Assembly (NCBI GenBank): GCA_936440205.1
Contig: OW387145.1
Coordinates: 26,911,075-26,975,074, forward strand
Direction: 5' to 3'
DNA length: 64,000 nt
DNA from: Lepidonotus clava
Lineage: Eukaryota > Annelida > Polychaeta > Phyllodocida > Polynoidae
Shown: one piece after another, positions 35,401-49,265 of the stretch
Layout: every line of letters begins with the position of its first letter
How positions within the stretch are numbered: the stretch's first letter is position 1
The notes under the pieces: generated by a model
Seen by the model: the letters and a program-made list of their open reading frames with translations, nothing else
Told to the model about the DNA's origin: nothing
The model's database searches: none
Position numbers and translations under genes: made by a program

Positions 35401-38400
35401 GCGAGCGGGCGGCTTTTTCTTACAGTAGGGATTTGCAATGACACTACAGACCATTTACCCTATCCAACTCGACTCGAAAAATGATATTATAAAATATTCT
35501 CAGAAACTATTTTACAAGCGAAACGTCACTTGGATAAATTAGAATGACGGTTTTGATTTAATCTTGACGACGTTGGCTTTAGCACAAACTCTGAAATTTA
35601 AATAGAAAATTCTGTCACCCACGAGTGTTCGATTCGTCATGCGGAAAAATGGATATTTTGAATGGATGTTCAGGTTTTATTAGAACAATTTCTAATCCAA
35701 ATGAGCGGTCCGATTCTATTTTTGTCGTTCTTGTATAGGTTTTGCGCACTCGTAATATCATCTGTCAACGGGCAGAATATATTTTACTCCAATTTGATGA
35801 GCCTTTACAACTGACGACCTCTACACCGGTTGATTAGTATCAATGATGCGTCAAATAACATTTGAATGATTAATGTTTCTTTCAATATTTAATTTCACTT
35901 GGGCTATTGATCTTCTTATATGCCACTTAAATGTGGCCATGTAAGGTATCATGGTCCATCAATCTAAATCAGCATGTGATCAACATATTCCCGGATCGCC
36001 TGGTCAAAACGCTCGGTCTTTGTGGTTTCTTAAGGCAGGCGTCATGATACAGAGGCTGGAGTGAACCTATGAATATTAGAGTATGTTATACGCAAGACGT
36101 TGATTAAGGTCTGAATACGCATACCAACTATAATCAAATATATATTCTTACCATGTCGTCATCCAGGGAAGCAAAACAGCTGGGATTGTCAGTGCGAATG
36201 TTGTGAGACATCTGCCAGTTGTGATCACATGGTACACATACTGAAAGAAGTAGACTTACATATCTAGTATTGTAGTACATTATAAGGCATAGTCCCGAAA
36301 TGAACATGTATATGTTACCGACCTACAAAAGATCATTGCGCCCAACATTGCATTGGTCAGAATTAGGTTTATCTAGTTCCAATCAATGCAGTTGTCAGAG
36401 TACTCGAACTTCCACAAAATAAATTGCCATAAAAAGCCGATTGTTTAGTAAATGGCTAGACAGTCTGATACCAGTTTCCGGAGGGCGCTTATAGCATTGT
36501 TAGACACATTGATTTAAGTTTCTTCTCAGCCTTGATTGCTGTCGGTAGACCCGTCTCCTTCTCTGTGCCCTCCTCCACCCAGGCGTCGTCATTAGGGGGG
36601 AAGCCTCACTCCCCGAAGTCCTCGGAGGCGACGTAAATCGTTGGTTTACTGGTGTGGTGACACTGGGCTCCCTTAACGATTCCCAATCTGCTCCTCACCC
36701 ACTATCTGCTCGCGAGCTGCTCTATAGCAAGGTCTTCTACGTCGTAGGAGACACAAGCATTGATGTGACTTTTATTATTAGGGAGCTTATAAATTGTTGG
36801 TTCAGTTTACAAAACGGGAAGGGGGTAAGATATATATGTAAGAAGACGTCACATATATTATAAAGAATTTTTTTGCATCCGGGACTGTGAAACGCCACTT
36901 GATGGGTTTTGGATAAGGTCACACAGTATTCTAGCTATTAGATTATTAGTGAAGCGATAATTAAGTTTCCGAACGTGATTCTATTACGTGATTCTATTGA
37001 GCTACAGTGTTTAACATTATGTTGAAGTACACTAATGCTTGCTTTATTACTTGAAGATCTATTTCGGGGCATTTGAATAGTTTGGTTCTTCGGAGAATCT
37101 AAGTCCTGTCTATAAGGCCTAAGTCGAGACACAAAAGACTTTACGTAACATTGCTTACATGCGGATTCGTCTATAGCTAAAATATGAACGGATTACCCGT
37201 CAAAATAGACGGAGGATTTGGCGGTGGGAATACAATTGTTGTCTGTTGTTGCTCTTCCTTGTCATTTCCTCCTGTCGTTTTACTTTGTAGAATTGTTTGG
37301 AAGCGTTGGGAAAATGACATTCATTTAAAGATCATCTCCGTAGACTTCCGGAGATATACCACTGTGTTGCCGTCGTACTACAATCTGTCGTACCAAATAT
37401 CCCTACATTAAGTCTACAAAAGGGCTGTAGGGAGTTGTAAGCTGTTACCAGGTTCGGGACAAGACTTAAACTAACAACGTTGGCTTAATTTGCAACGTTG
37501 CTAAATATTGCAACGCAGGTGTATTGCTATCTTACAATCTAGGCATTTTAAGTTCTAATTGGAATAAATCACCTAATCTTTGTTGCCGAATTCTAACAAA
37601 TGTATGGGACTAAAGATTAGTATGATCAGTATAATATTTGATAAATAGAAAGATATTTACTGTACAGATTTTCTGAAATCTTAGTTTAAGCATTTTTGAC
37701 CAATAGATTTGTAGTATTTGTACCATGTGATATAAACAAATATAAACAAGATTCTTTAGTTGTATTATGAAATATTTTTTGGCAAAAGTGATGTATCTAG
37801 CTTTTTTTAAGATATACAAAGATTTATACTTTGATATGACCATAAAAACAGTTAATAAACCAATCTGATTGGAAATTATCAGTGTTGCCATATCTTGCAT
37901 CGTTGCACAATGTTGCATCAGTGCAAGAATAACGGCCCGTCCCTAACCTGGTTACACATTTTCAAATCCCCCACACTGGCCCCAGAGGTCAGTGTTTACC
38001 TCACACCTCTCAACAGAGAAGGCTTGTGTAGACAGAGGGATGATAAGGGTGGCAGACTAGGGTTCTCAACTCTCAGTTATTTTAGACAACCCTCTCACCT
38101 ATTGTCTTATCTAATGGCTCTACCCCTAAAACAACAGTCAAACCTGATTACAGATAAGACAATGTGCACACAACCTATTTAGGGGTTCATGAGATGGAAG
38201 GGACAGGTTTCAATATTACCTACATATAAACAAAGGAGCATGGGGTTCATTACTGCAGCTTGTGAGATAAAATGATAAAGTTGGCTGTTTTGGCATTGTT
38301 GCCTTACACCAGTGAACTGAAGATAGTATATATACTGAACTGGGAGACAATGGCTGGCCCCAAGGTCCAACTCACTACAGTCCTATAGTGATTATGACTA

Positions 38401-40201
38401 AAGGCATGGCTCAAAGTTGCGATTCAAGATGAGCATTAGCTGAACACCAAACAAGGACAGTGACTTTTTGATGGTCTCCGTCCTTTTACAGGGCCAAAAG
38501 CATTATCAATTCATCATCCAGGCAAACAAAATAGTTCAACACGATAGGTTGTTATATGAGTGATTCCACAGCAAGGGAGATGCATATCAAAAACTATCGT
38601 GAATGTCCACATTCATCTCTGAGTTTCAACTATTGAATATTCGGGAGTGTGCGCCAATAGCAGTCAGATGTGTCCTAAGCTGGGCACCAAACTGCCAGGT
38701 GTGCTAATTACAGGTACAAGCATTGGTCACTGGTACCAAGACTCACTGCACATACTTCAGGTACCAGTGGCTGCTGGTAGCAGTTGCGCACCTGTATACA
38801 CCTGGCTGATACCAATCAGGCCCTTTTGCACCGCTATTTGGCCGTACATGCCATCATATGATTATTATCATATCGCTGTGTTAAACCTCGCTCTTCATCC
38901 ACCCTGACACTGAATTTTTAAACTGTCAATTACAGAGCCACGTTAGTACGGTAAGTGCAGCTGTACGTATAGTTAGAATGAAAATATTATGGAAAACCGC
39001 TATGGCATCCTTAAGATAAGGAAAATTGGTCCTGAACTCAGTAAATTTGACTCATGAGTGTTTGCACAAAGAAAACACGCGAAAAAGTGATTTTGCATCC
39101 CGAGCTGATGTATTTTTTATAGAATAAAAGGTATTTTATGCTTGTACCTTATCATTCTTACTGAACCTCCTAAGGTCTCTTATCTACATGGTTCAAAGGA
39201 GAAGAATTATCAATAAAATCAATTTTGTATTCACATCTTCCACTTTAAAAACCCGTTTGTTATTTCCGAGATATTTTCGGTTTTGTCACAAGATAACCAT
39301 GTAATTCCACATGAAAATGGATGTTTTAACTTTGAAAATTACAAAATCATTCGTATAATTAACAAGTGTCAAACACTAGTAAAATTGCCTACGGAGTTGG
39401 GAGTTAGATCGCCTTATTACGGAAGATTGACAATCATCTCGGACTGATTAATTCTTTAATAGATTTACGAATATGTAACTTTAGATTGGGAATTCAGTGT
39501 ACGACTTGTACAACTCGAACAGCCATATACTCAAGGTGTGGTTCTTTAAACGTAGCCATACAATCATTCCTTTGATAGTTCTTTACAATCGGAAGACTAC
39601 ATGAAGTAATTCTTCCTTTATACGATAGTCTTCTCTGTCTGCATAGATGTCTCAATGAAGCATGGCGTACACTAGATCTGGAGAATGGCCCCCGGGTAGG
39701 GGTGTAGCCCTGATGCCTCAATTGCTGTTACCCTAATTAAATAAGCTAGTGAAAGAAGCCGCCTCAGCCTGATCCCTTGGGAAAACGTAGATCGAATGTT
39801 CTCCAGCTGTGCAGGAATAAAGACCCAGTAAAATCGAAGGCTCTTCAAAAGGAATGTGTGTACATAATAATTACAGGGGGAAAAACGGAAACCAATTATT
39901 TTAACTTTGTGTAAGAAGCCAAGGGGTGTATGGCAAAAGGCCCACATAAAAATACAATAATTATTTGCTAAGAGAGGCAAAAGGCCCATCTTAAGTATCT
40001 CAAAACTGCCAAGCCACATCAAAGACTACTGGTGCCATATAAACGAAATGCAATCATTTATTTATTGATCAGACCGGAAAAGAATTGTACCTCAAAAGAC
40101 ATAACTTTCGTATCAGTCATAATAGCAGAGATACTTTGCGTTTGCGTTATGGGATGCCTTTGGGGTTTATGCTAAAACTCCCTATTGTTTTATAACACAT
40201 A
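32441..40201. other. anonymous AT-rich DNA, no gene seen
   Basis: Frames at 32,857-33,192, 37,184-37,411, 37,610-37,918, 37,895-38,182, 38,647-38,907 and 39,672-40,022 were read and none resembles a known domain. A poly(G) run lies at about 34,167-34,179. Around 37,480-37,510 there are three CAACGTTG-like words recalling the element at 40,664. Confidence 0.4.
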
Positions 40202-40286
40202 TTCTAACATATTTTTCTCACAGATATTCATTGTTTTCCTACATTATAGGAAAACAAGGAATATCTTTGAGAAAAATATGTTAGAA
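40202..40286. repeat. 85-bp near-perfect hairpin
   Basis: The left arm (40,202-40,241) and right arm (40,247-40,286) are reverse complements over 40 bp with only two mismatches and a 5-base loop. Both arms begin or end with TTCTAACATATTTTTCTCA or its complement. There is no coding potential. It may be a recent fold-back element or, if transcribed, a small-RNA precursor. Confidence 0.9.
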
Positions 40287-40663
40287 CGTGCGCGCATAGG
40301 TTGATACGATTTCTAAGTAAATATAGCTCTACTCTCTAATTCACGCTAGACATTAATGGGTTTCATTAACCCTGACACATCCCGGTGTGTCCGTCGGAAC
40401 CCTATGGCGATGTGTTTAAATGATTATCTACAAATCGCCGTGAAGTTCAATTAGACAATTCATGGCCACAGTGCACTTGTATTGACCGATTTCTGAGAAA
40501 AAGTACATTGACTGGGATCCAATCTTTTTCCGGTACATCCATGTTCACCTCAATATTTTAAACACTACTGTAAATCCCATGCATTCCCAATAAACATGCA
40601 CAAGCATTTTAAACTTTCCCATTCAAGAACTACAGCTCAATGGATGTTCTGTGTGGTTGCCAT

Positions 40664-41746
40664 TACCCAGCTAACAATTTTACGTTGCTACAACGTTGTT
40701 ACAACATAAGAGTTTGGTTGTAGCAACGTTGCAAAATGACGTTGTTACAACATAAATTTGTGGACTCCCAGAAAGGTTGTAGCAACGTTGTACCCAACGT
40801 TGTACTGCAACCATTTCACAACCTTCTTACAACATTCTTACAACTTTTTTATTTTGTTTTTTTCACATAGTGTATATTCAATATTCATGAATATAATTAT
40901 AGATTTGGCAATACATTTCAGTGACATATTTCTGTTCCCTAGTGATGACATCATTTTATGATGTCCTTAAATCATTATACAAAATTAATTATAAAAAATC
41001 CTTTATAAAATATATGAAAAAAATATCAATTATTCTGTCATTTTTATTTCATAGTGCATTTTGCATCTACACATCAACATATTGATCAAATATGTTAGAT
41101 CATGTCAGGTTAATTACCTGTTGCATTTACAATCTAACACTCTCAATACTAAAAACCTCTACCTTGTTGACAACTTACAAAAAAGGTGTTTTACTTAAGT
41201 TTTTATTTCAGTTCCTCTCTTACATCATAATATATTATTAAATTAAGATTTAATGAAAATAAACAATGTCCCCTTATTCAGTATATCTTATTGATGCATT
41301 CTATTTGAAAACAAGAATCAAATTCTTGTCAAAATTTGCAGAAAATAAAAAACGTTTTTCTAGATTTACACTTTGTAAACAGTGGTGCCACCTATATGTT
41401 GATTTTATGTCTTCCTTACAATGTTGTGACAACGTTGTGAAAGTAATGTTGTCACAACGTTGTGAAAAAGAAGTTGTGACAACGTCATTTTGAAATGTTG
41501 CAAGTATGTTACAATAAAACGTTGTGAAATACGTTGTGGCAACGTTGCTACCACGTTGTCAATCGTATGTTGTAAAAAGGTAATGTTGGACACGTTGTCT
41601 GAACGTTTGTTTGCTGGGTTTTGTGCACATTGTGATACAACGTTGCACCCTGACGTTGCAGCAACATTTTTGGTATGTACTTTAATATCATGACCAATCT
41701 ACAACCAAAACATAACGTTGTATTCACGTCATGTGTTTGCTGGGTA
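40664..41746. mobile_element. non-autonomous DNA element with AACGTTGT subterminal repeats
   Basis: The left end reads TACCCAGCTAACA and the right end, reverse-complemented, TACCCAGCAAACA. Both ends are packed with variants of (A/C)AACGTTGT in both orientations: about six in the first 190 bp and ten or more in the last 340 bp. They flank an AT-rich core (about 40,870-41,395) without a gene. Such subterminal arrays are typical binding sites for a transposase supplied in trans. A second GTTTGCTGGG end-like word at about 41,607-41,617 suggests a nested or internally duplicated end. The 97- and 75-codon frames that cross it are by-products. Confidence 0.7.
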
Positions 41747-44261
41747 TGTACACTATTTTCACGCAGTGGGCGCATGTTTAAAAGGCAACCGCAAAATCTC
41801 CTTTACCCAGAGTGCTGTCTCTGTGACAAGAGATCGAGAAAAACCTGTATGATTTTTCTGACCAGCACGAAAGGCCCGTCACGTTATCCGTTTCTCCGCC
41901 CGCCCCAGCCTCTCTCTCAACGCACAGGTCGCCTCTTTACAGCGCCGCCAGCCTCGTTCTCGCATTAACCAGTCACGTGACTTGATACTATAACGTGACA
42001 AACCCTCCCGAGCAGCTCCGCACTCGGCAACTGGAAGAAACCATTGAAATCCTCCCCATTTCAATGGGAGTAGAACTGAGAAGACGTGCTTGTCAACCAT
42101 TCCCATATAACTGTCGTTTGATACTCAACTCAAAGGAATGTGTTTTGAGGACGGACAAGGACGTGTATTAAGTGGAAGTGATTGGAAATCTCTTTGTTTG
42201 AGCTTTATTTTCGGAAAACAAATACAGCTACGTCAATCAATTATCACAACAAAGTTTCTCTTCTCCCATGGTCATATCAGACATCCATAAAAGAATACCC
42301 TTTTTAAAAGATTCATAAAAGATAACCCTTTCGAAAATGATGTCTAAAATGACAGCATCTTTGATATTATAAATCAAAATTTTAGTTTTCAATTTTCCCA
42401 ATAATGTGGATGACAGATAAATCGATATATTTCATAATACTCACCGAAACGAAGTAGTTATGTATTAGTTTAATCTCAGAAAAGAGGGAGGTTTACATAC
42501 AAAGAAAAATTAATAAAGCCCGAAATAGTGCAGGAAAGGTGCGATTTTACTTGGCAATACAATATAGTACTTTTATTCGCAGTCCATTTCAGGACAAAAG
42601 AGGTAAAAACCATGTGTACCGGACAAATTAAAGAAATAATATTGCATGCAAGTAAACAGCGTAAACAGTAGGTGTTTACTAAACTGGATTTAATCTAAAC
42701 TATCAGCAAATCCACCAAGGATATATGAGAAGGAGAAGGCTTTACCGGGCCGTTGGGAACCAGCCATAGGTCATCACAGTGAACAAGTTGGGAGCGTCCT
42801 CTTCACTGGTTCCCTGCATGTTACAATGTTAAACTATAAGCAGCCCCCCCCCCCCCCCCCGCTCCCCCCAATCCATATAGCCCTGCTCATTTTGACCGAA
42901 AGATGGTTTTATTTGTTTGGCCCTGTCGTTACACTTAAAGAATCAAGTCCTCTAATCTTGTCATTAACTCGTCTCCTCATACAAGTTTTGCCTTGTCAAA
43001 ATTACGTCATGAAATAGAAAGGGTTTAGCACTGTCAGATCAACAACCTGCCAGTTGGGCCGTCAAATACTTTTCAACTTGACAAAATCTTGTGCAAATTA
43101 TTTACTACTTCGGAGCTTTCTGTAACCTTTATTTAATTGAATTATAACCTCCCATTATAACTTATTTGTCCTTTAGACATGATATACTCTATTTTAGGCC
43201 CATTGATCTGTCTGTAGCATGAGCACTATGTTGCAGCCATTGAAACTGAACTGATGTTGAGTTGCAATTACTTGAGCAGTCTTGGACAGTCACAATTATG
43301 GTTTTACTTTAAAAAAGGAACAGCTTAAATAGTGAGTAAGAAGAGGTGGTGATATAGCTGAAGGGACGCGAGGTAGAAGCGTGGGAGGCAGGGAAAAAGG
43401 AATAATGGAGGTAAAAATATCGACAGTGAGAAAAGTTGTACTTGTACTAAGCACAGCCTACCTCAACAATTGAGGATCACGTGATCGATGACTAACGGAG
43501 GTGTCATGCGCACTTCACTGGAGCTGAAAATAATCTGGAAAAGGAGTGCTGGAAACATGCAAAACCCTGAATGGCCACTTGTTGGAGCGACCGACGGAGT
43601 CAAAAAGTGACGAAAGATGGAAAAGAACATAAAATCAATGGTCAGAAAATGGGTCGCCGTACGTGACAATGTTCTTTTGCAACTGATCCTATTATGTGTA
43701 CTGAGTGTCGGAAATAAATAATAAATAGCTGTAGTTGGACTGCCTTTTTGAAATGGTTTTTGTTTCAATCGAATATCATGTATTTCTATAATTTAAGATT
43801 CAGATATATGTCTGTCACTGCCCAATCTTTGCAAGATTTCTAATTATCGTGCAAAAGTTCCGGGGATCAAACTCTCACAGAACAACGTTTCCCTGTTTGC
43901 AGTGTACATTGTGTAGTTGAAAGTGTGTGTGTGTGGGGGGGGGGGGGGGCAATTCACATAAGTATGCATGTAATACAAACCAACCCCTCCTAGCAAATTT
44001 AATGAAGTTGACTATTCTTATAATCTGCCCCGGCTCTTCTGCCAGAGAGTTGAGTTGAATTGAGTTGGCCGATCTTACGACTAGAGTTGTCTTTTGCTAC
44101 GACTGATCCGCCGAGTCATAGAGATTGAGATGATCAAGATGCAATTTTTCGACACCCACCTCGTATTCAGGGTCGTCCGATCAACCTGTGTATGTTTTCC
44201 TATACTCCTCGAATGTCGTAGCTTATTACCATATACCCATTTACTGAAATAGATATCTATG

Positions 44262-44266
<5 letters not shown>
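41747..44266. other. anonymous DNA with homopolymer runs
   Basis: There is a poly(C) run at 42,844-42,860 and a poly(G) run at 43,936-43,951. The 101-codon minus frame at 43,463-43,768 and the other frames are not recognised. Confidence 0.4.
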
Positions 44267-44313
<47 letters not shown>

Positions 44314-44347
44314 ATATATATATATATAAATATTTATATATATATAA
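44267..44347. repeat. (TA)n microsatellite
   Basis: About 80 bp of alternating TA with a few interruptions. Confidence 0.9.
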
Positions 44348-44551
44348 AATTTTAGAATGACCGGGTGTCCTGCGTACAACTGTGACTTGTGGGTCCGTCA
44401 CAAAACCTTTGGAATCCCATTGCCTCAAGCTTGATATTGGGATGTGAGATCTAGATGTGCTCAGGATACCCGGAGGGTCGCGTCAAGGTGTCATGGGGTT
44501 TTAGGGAGATGGACAGGACACCCAGGACGCTGGAATTGTTGAGGCCTGCCC

Positions 44552-44705
44552 CTTTCTCTAGGTGTGACCTCACTGCAGTTACCGCTCAGCACCTCCTGGT
44601 CGCTCCTCTTTGTTTTAGGCGCCATCGCTCACCTATAGTTCCTCTCAACACTTCCTGGCCGCCCCCTCTAAGTTCTAGGTGCGGCCAGTCACCTCCTTTG
44701 GTATT
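44552..44705. repeat. degenerate ~60-bp tandem repeat, about 2.5 copies
   Basis: TCTAGGTGTGACCTCACTGC ... CACCTCCTGGTCGCTCCTC is followed by diverged repeats of the same order (TTTTAGGCGCCATCGCTCAC ... CACTTCCTGGCCGCCCCCTC, then TTCTAGGTGCGGCCAGTCAC). The 84-codon frame across it follows from the repeat's GC-rich make-up. Confidence 0.6.
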
Positions 44706-46837
44706 ATAAAACATCCTTGCATTATCCTCTGAGTGAAGGGACAATCATCATTTGGGACATTAAAGTGTGTCCACTTTCGGGAAAAGCAAATTGTCCGCTT
44801 AACTAGGGTTATTGTACATGAAATGTAACAGATAATTGGTCGGGGCTTTTTTTTTCATCCAATGATGATGGCCACTAAACTAAAAATACATTAAACAAAA
44901 GTCTACCATATTTCATTATTTAAACCAAAAGTACGAATTTGATTCTTAATTATATTTCCTTTTTTTTTTTATTAATCCTTGTTCATCATGAAGTAAGTTA
45001 GATAGCATGCATCTTTTAGCCCATCAGCGGACCCCATAAGAGAGTGATAGAGTACCATGCAATGGGTAGTATAATACTATTTTTCGATAATTATTATATC
45101 TATATAATGATTATATCTATAAGTACCTATATTGTTTCTTCGTTGGTCAAAAAACTCGTGAACCTATGCAACAACAGTGAAGTGAAGTGATTCAAAAGTG
45201 ACTGCATGCTGTAGAAACAATGCTCAGGTGCACCCCTATGGTTCCATCAGAGTTTACTTAAACATTTCAAACTCCAGGTGATATAAGGATCTCGGTTGTA
45301 ATTGCCCACCAAACAAAATGTCGGATGGCCATCTTGGGACTGGGGAAGGAGGCGTGGATGGGTCATTCTTAGTTATCCTGTCATTGATTTTTGATTAAAG
45401 GAAATTCTCTGCCTTTCCCAAGCCGAGTAGGTATAGACGCATGGTGAATTATCTATGAGGTTGGTATGAATAAATCAGGTAGCCGTGATAACGTCGGGGC
45501 GTGTCACCTGTCCGTGCATGGCAGGGCAGCTGCACGGGGACATTGCATTGAAATGACAGGCCAAATCACCAGGTGGCGCTACGAACGGGTAGTGACTCTA
45601 ATAACCGAGTCGTGTGTGTCCCGGCAAGTTATAGGGTTGATGGGTGCGGGTGCTGACCTTTTTTTTTTTTAAAAAAAATGTGAGTGTATCGAAAGTAATG
45701 TTATTTTCAGATGGAATGCGCTTGCATAAAGATATACAACGGAATAATTCGAAAGCACTGCACGGAAAAAGGATAGTTAGTCTCGGGTAAAGCAGAGGTT
45801 TAAATAGATATCTTAGATGTTTTAATTGGTATTTATCTTCGAGCACCTGCAGCTGGTTGAGAAGAAACTTTGATATTCTATGCCTAATTGTTTATTTTTC
45901 AAAGCAAATGAAGGAGCAGGCAGAGACACGGCGTCATGTACATTATATAATAAAAGAGTATAATACTTGTATTCGTGTCTCTCATGCACAAGTATTCGCA
46001 ATACCACCCCCAGTCTTCTGCGATCTTCCATCACTAGTTATATCTAACAGTCAACCCTGTACAAAACTATTACATCTATATATTATCATTACACATTGAT
46101 AAAAAATAATTGTTAATTTCAAGCATATTATTACATCATAATCAAATGCGCACGCGTACGTCTAGGAGAGCCGGTAAATTAGTACTAAATAAGAGAAATA
46201 ATTGAATGATCAGTTCAGATTTGGCACTCAAAAAAGACATATCAATTTTAACTAATTGTTATTCCAATTTACAAATACCTGAATACCGGAGTCATGCACG
46301 TTAAAGACTATCAAATGATCACATAGTATCATGATGCTACCCTTTGCACTTGGACTTCCTGCTCGTGTTTGGGTCAGGGGGAAAGGGGTCTGAGGGGGGG
46401 TTCCTGCAACATAAAAGCGATTGGCAATTATTAAAAAGTCGTCTGTGTGACTCATGATTGGCGACAAATTAAGTTCTGCACGCCCAGCGAAAAGAGCTCA
46501 AATTCGCCGCCCCCGTCCATGAACCGGCGAGAATAGATATTAAAGAGGCTGGGTAGTATAGACATGGTCAGTCCTCTAACCTTTGTGGTCGTCATCATGG
46601 TCGTGAGGCCGGATGAACGATTCCAATATCTTGTCCGGCTTTTTTCCAGCATTTTGGCAGTGCTCTGACGTACCTCCGTAAAGAGAGGGTTCATTGCGAA
46701 CGTATGTTTATCTCTAGAAGTGTCGCATAAGTCGACTGGCAATTAAGGATAATGCCAATAATTTGACGATGCTCTTATCAAAAGTAACCAACATAATAGA
46801 TGTTGGAATAACGGCCATGCTTAATTATCGGGAGGTG
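44706..46837. other. anonymous AT-rich DNA
   Basis: Frames of 68-96 codons (45,466-45,672, 45,598-45,846, 45,857-46,099, 46,452-46,742) overlap one another on both strands and show no recognisable domain. Confidence 0.4.
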
Positions 46838-46989
46838 CAGTGGCGGATCCAACCTTTTTAAAGGTGGGGGGAAGGGTGCATATGATAGGGGTGCGCATCC
46901 CTTTTTTTCAGAATGTTGGATTGATAAATCTAAATTTGACCAAAGAATAAAAAGGGGGAACCCAACGCCTCCCCAATAAACCGCCACTT
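46838..46989. mobile_element. MITE with CAGTGGCGGATCC-type end
   Basis: The left end is CAGTGGCGGATCCAACC; the right end closes CCGCCACTTG, the complement of the first bases. A G-rich/C-rich pair of inner segments (GGTGGGGGGAAGGG, GCCTCCCC) adds to the symmetry. Same family style as 57,554-57,708. Confidence 0.55.
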
Positions 46990-47630
46990 GGGTGTATAAC
47001 AGAAACTAAAACGAAAATTGGGCATCAGCATTTATGATATTGAATGACACCATAATAAATCATATTTGCTGATCAGGGGCAAACCTAGTCCCAAGCTCAG
47101 CGTGCTCACTACCGGGTCTTGGATCACAGAATATTGTTCTAATCTTACATCGAAAAAACTGACCCTCAAAGTAAATCTTGCCATTCCAATAAAAATTGAG
47201 GAGGTTTATCACCTAGACCCAGCAGTTTTCACCGTAATACCAAGAGCATTAACTTTAAATACTTTCTATTTCAGACTTTGACATTTATTACAAACGATGA
47301 TTATTGTTTGTTGTCTTTATACGATTGTATATATGCTAGGCTCCAGAATGAAAGGTATATGACATCCCGAGGCGCAATACAAATCTTACAAAACGCTTCC
47401 AGGAAACTTTAAATGATCAATTCTCTTTGTTCCTGCAAATACAGATAAAGTGACAGGAACAAGCACAGGCCGCAAAGAAAGACTTTAAGCAGGAGCCCGG
47501 CACTCTGACAAGAGAGATACTATAAATGCAACATAAGTTCATGACTGTTGAAGTCCTTTTTTACCAAACGTTTCAGCACTCAGTGGTGGATCCGGAGCCA
47601 GGTTTTTGAAAAGGTGATTGTCAGTGCGTG

Positions 47631-47682
<52 letters not shown>

Positions 47683-48041
47683 TATTTATGCTACTAATAC
47701 TAATATACTTTTGTGCCAAATATACAGTCATTTAATTTAATTTATGGGGATGCGATGGGAGGTCACTCTGCAACTTTTCCGTTCTGGTCCCTAGAATCAT
47801 CTCTGCAGAGTGAGTGCCACCATACACTGAAAACACAGAGTTGTTAAAAGTGGTTTTTTTTATACAAAAAATCTTATTTATGAATAGTTTCATGTTGTAT
47901 ATATCATAGTCCATAATAATAGCTTCCTATTACCTTATTACTAGTCATGAGGTATGGTCATTACACATAGGAGGCCTATGAGTTGTATGTTTTTGACACC
48001 ATTCACTTATAATTACAACACTTTGTCATAGACAGAGGCCA
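46990..48041. other. anonymous DNA with a TA microsatellite
   Basis: A (TA)n run occupies about 47,631-47,679. A lone CAGTGGTGGATCCGG at about 47,581 looks like one orphan end of the CAGTGGCGGATCC family. Frames at 47,066-47,281 and 47,732-47,914 are not recognised. Confidence 0.45.
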
Positions 48042-49265
48042 TTTTAGGACGCTATCCTACAAACAGATGCTATCCAACAAATGTTTGTGATTTAGTGACT
48101 TTTTGCAGGATAGCATGCCCACAGGATGCTAAGCTACAAACAAATGCTAAACCAAAAATATTTTAAGGATAGCATCTTTCCAAAAATAGACACTAAGTCA
48201 TAAATATTTGTAACTTAGCATGCTTTTGTGACTTAGCATCACCACAAGATGCTAAGCTACAAACAGATCTGCTAAGTCACAAATATTTTCGGGATAGCAT
48301 CTCTACACATAGCTATATAAAACTATCATACAGCAAAGTTATCTTTTTTGTAGGACTGAAAGGGGGTGTCAGGCCTTTTATGTATTATGCCCCAAAATGT
48401 TAAGTTCCTTATCTTTATTTTGCTAAAATGTCCTATAAAATAGAGAGTATATTTTTGTCTAAATGATTTTAGCTTTCTATTCAGGGAAATGTGAGATAAG
48501 AAATCATGGAAAATATGCATTTTTCAGTGGGGCAGTATGACTCAGGGGACGATTTCTAGTAATCACTATGTGAGAGGTGATAGACATTAACTTTTTCTGA
48601 AACTTTGGTCTTTTTAGTACGATCTTCTAAGAGTATTGGTAGAATTTGTAAAAAAAAAAAAAAAAAGGTTGTGTGCAACAAGTAACAACTAGGTATACAA
48701 AAAATTAATAGGTTTTATGTTCTGCAAATGGGAGAATCAATTAAGATGAGTGAGTTATCATAAACCAATATTTGTTTATCTATATCTATCATCCTTCACT
48801 GTTATGAAGTTACAAGGGGCTGAACAACTGAAGTCTTATTTTTGCTTCTTGAATTTATTTTGTTAATAATTTATCAATATTCAAATTTCTCTTGATATGG
48901 AATAGAAATTGCAAAATGAAACTGTGATTTTATTTTCCTAAATAAATGATATATTTGAAAATTTGAAGAGCTTAGTCCTATGTCCTTTAGGAATTTGCAG
49001 TGCACCTCTCCTCCAAACCCCAACAAAATAACCTTCAAAATTAGTTTCCTTTTTTTCAGCATAAATCTGTAGGATAGCATCCGTTGTAGGATAGCATCTT
49101 GTTGGATAGCATTTGATTTTAGCTTAGCAGCTTATGGGTGCTGCTAACTGACAAACCGTTTTGTGGTTTAGTGAATGTTTGCATGATAGCGTCCTGATAT
49201 TGATGTTAAGTGACAATTAGCTGCATATGTGGGATAGCGCCCATTTGTGGTTTAGCATCCTAACA
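48042..49265. mobile_element. iteron-rich DNA element, copy 2
   Basis: Same element and orientation as 8,363-10,086. It begins TTTTAGGACGCTATCCTACA and ends GGTTTAGCATCCTAACA, again near inverted complements. The left iteron cluster (48,042-48,310) and the right cluster (about 49,065-49,265) align well with copy 1. The middle aligns from about 48,330 to 48,620, and the roughly 600-bp segment at 8,630-9,220 of copy 1 is missing. No target duplication is clear. Confidence 0.75.
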
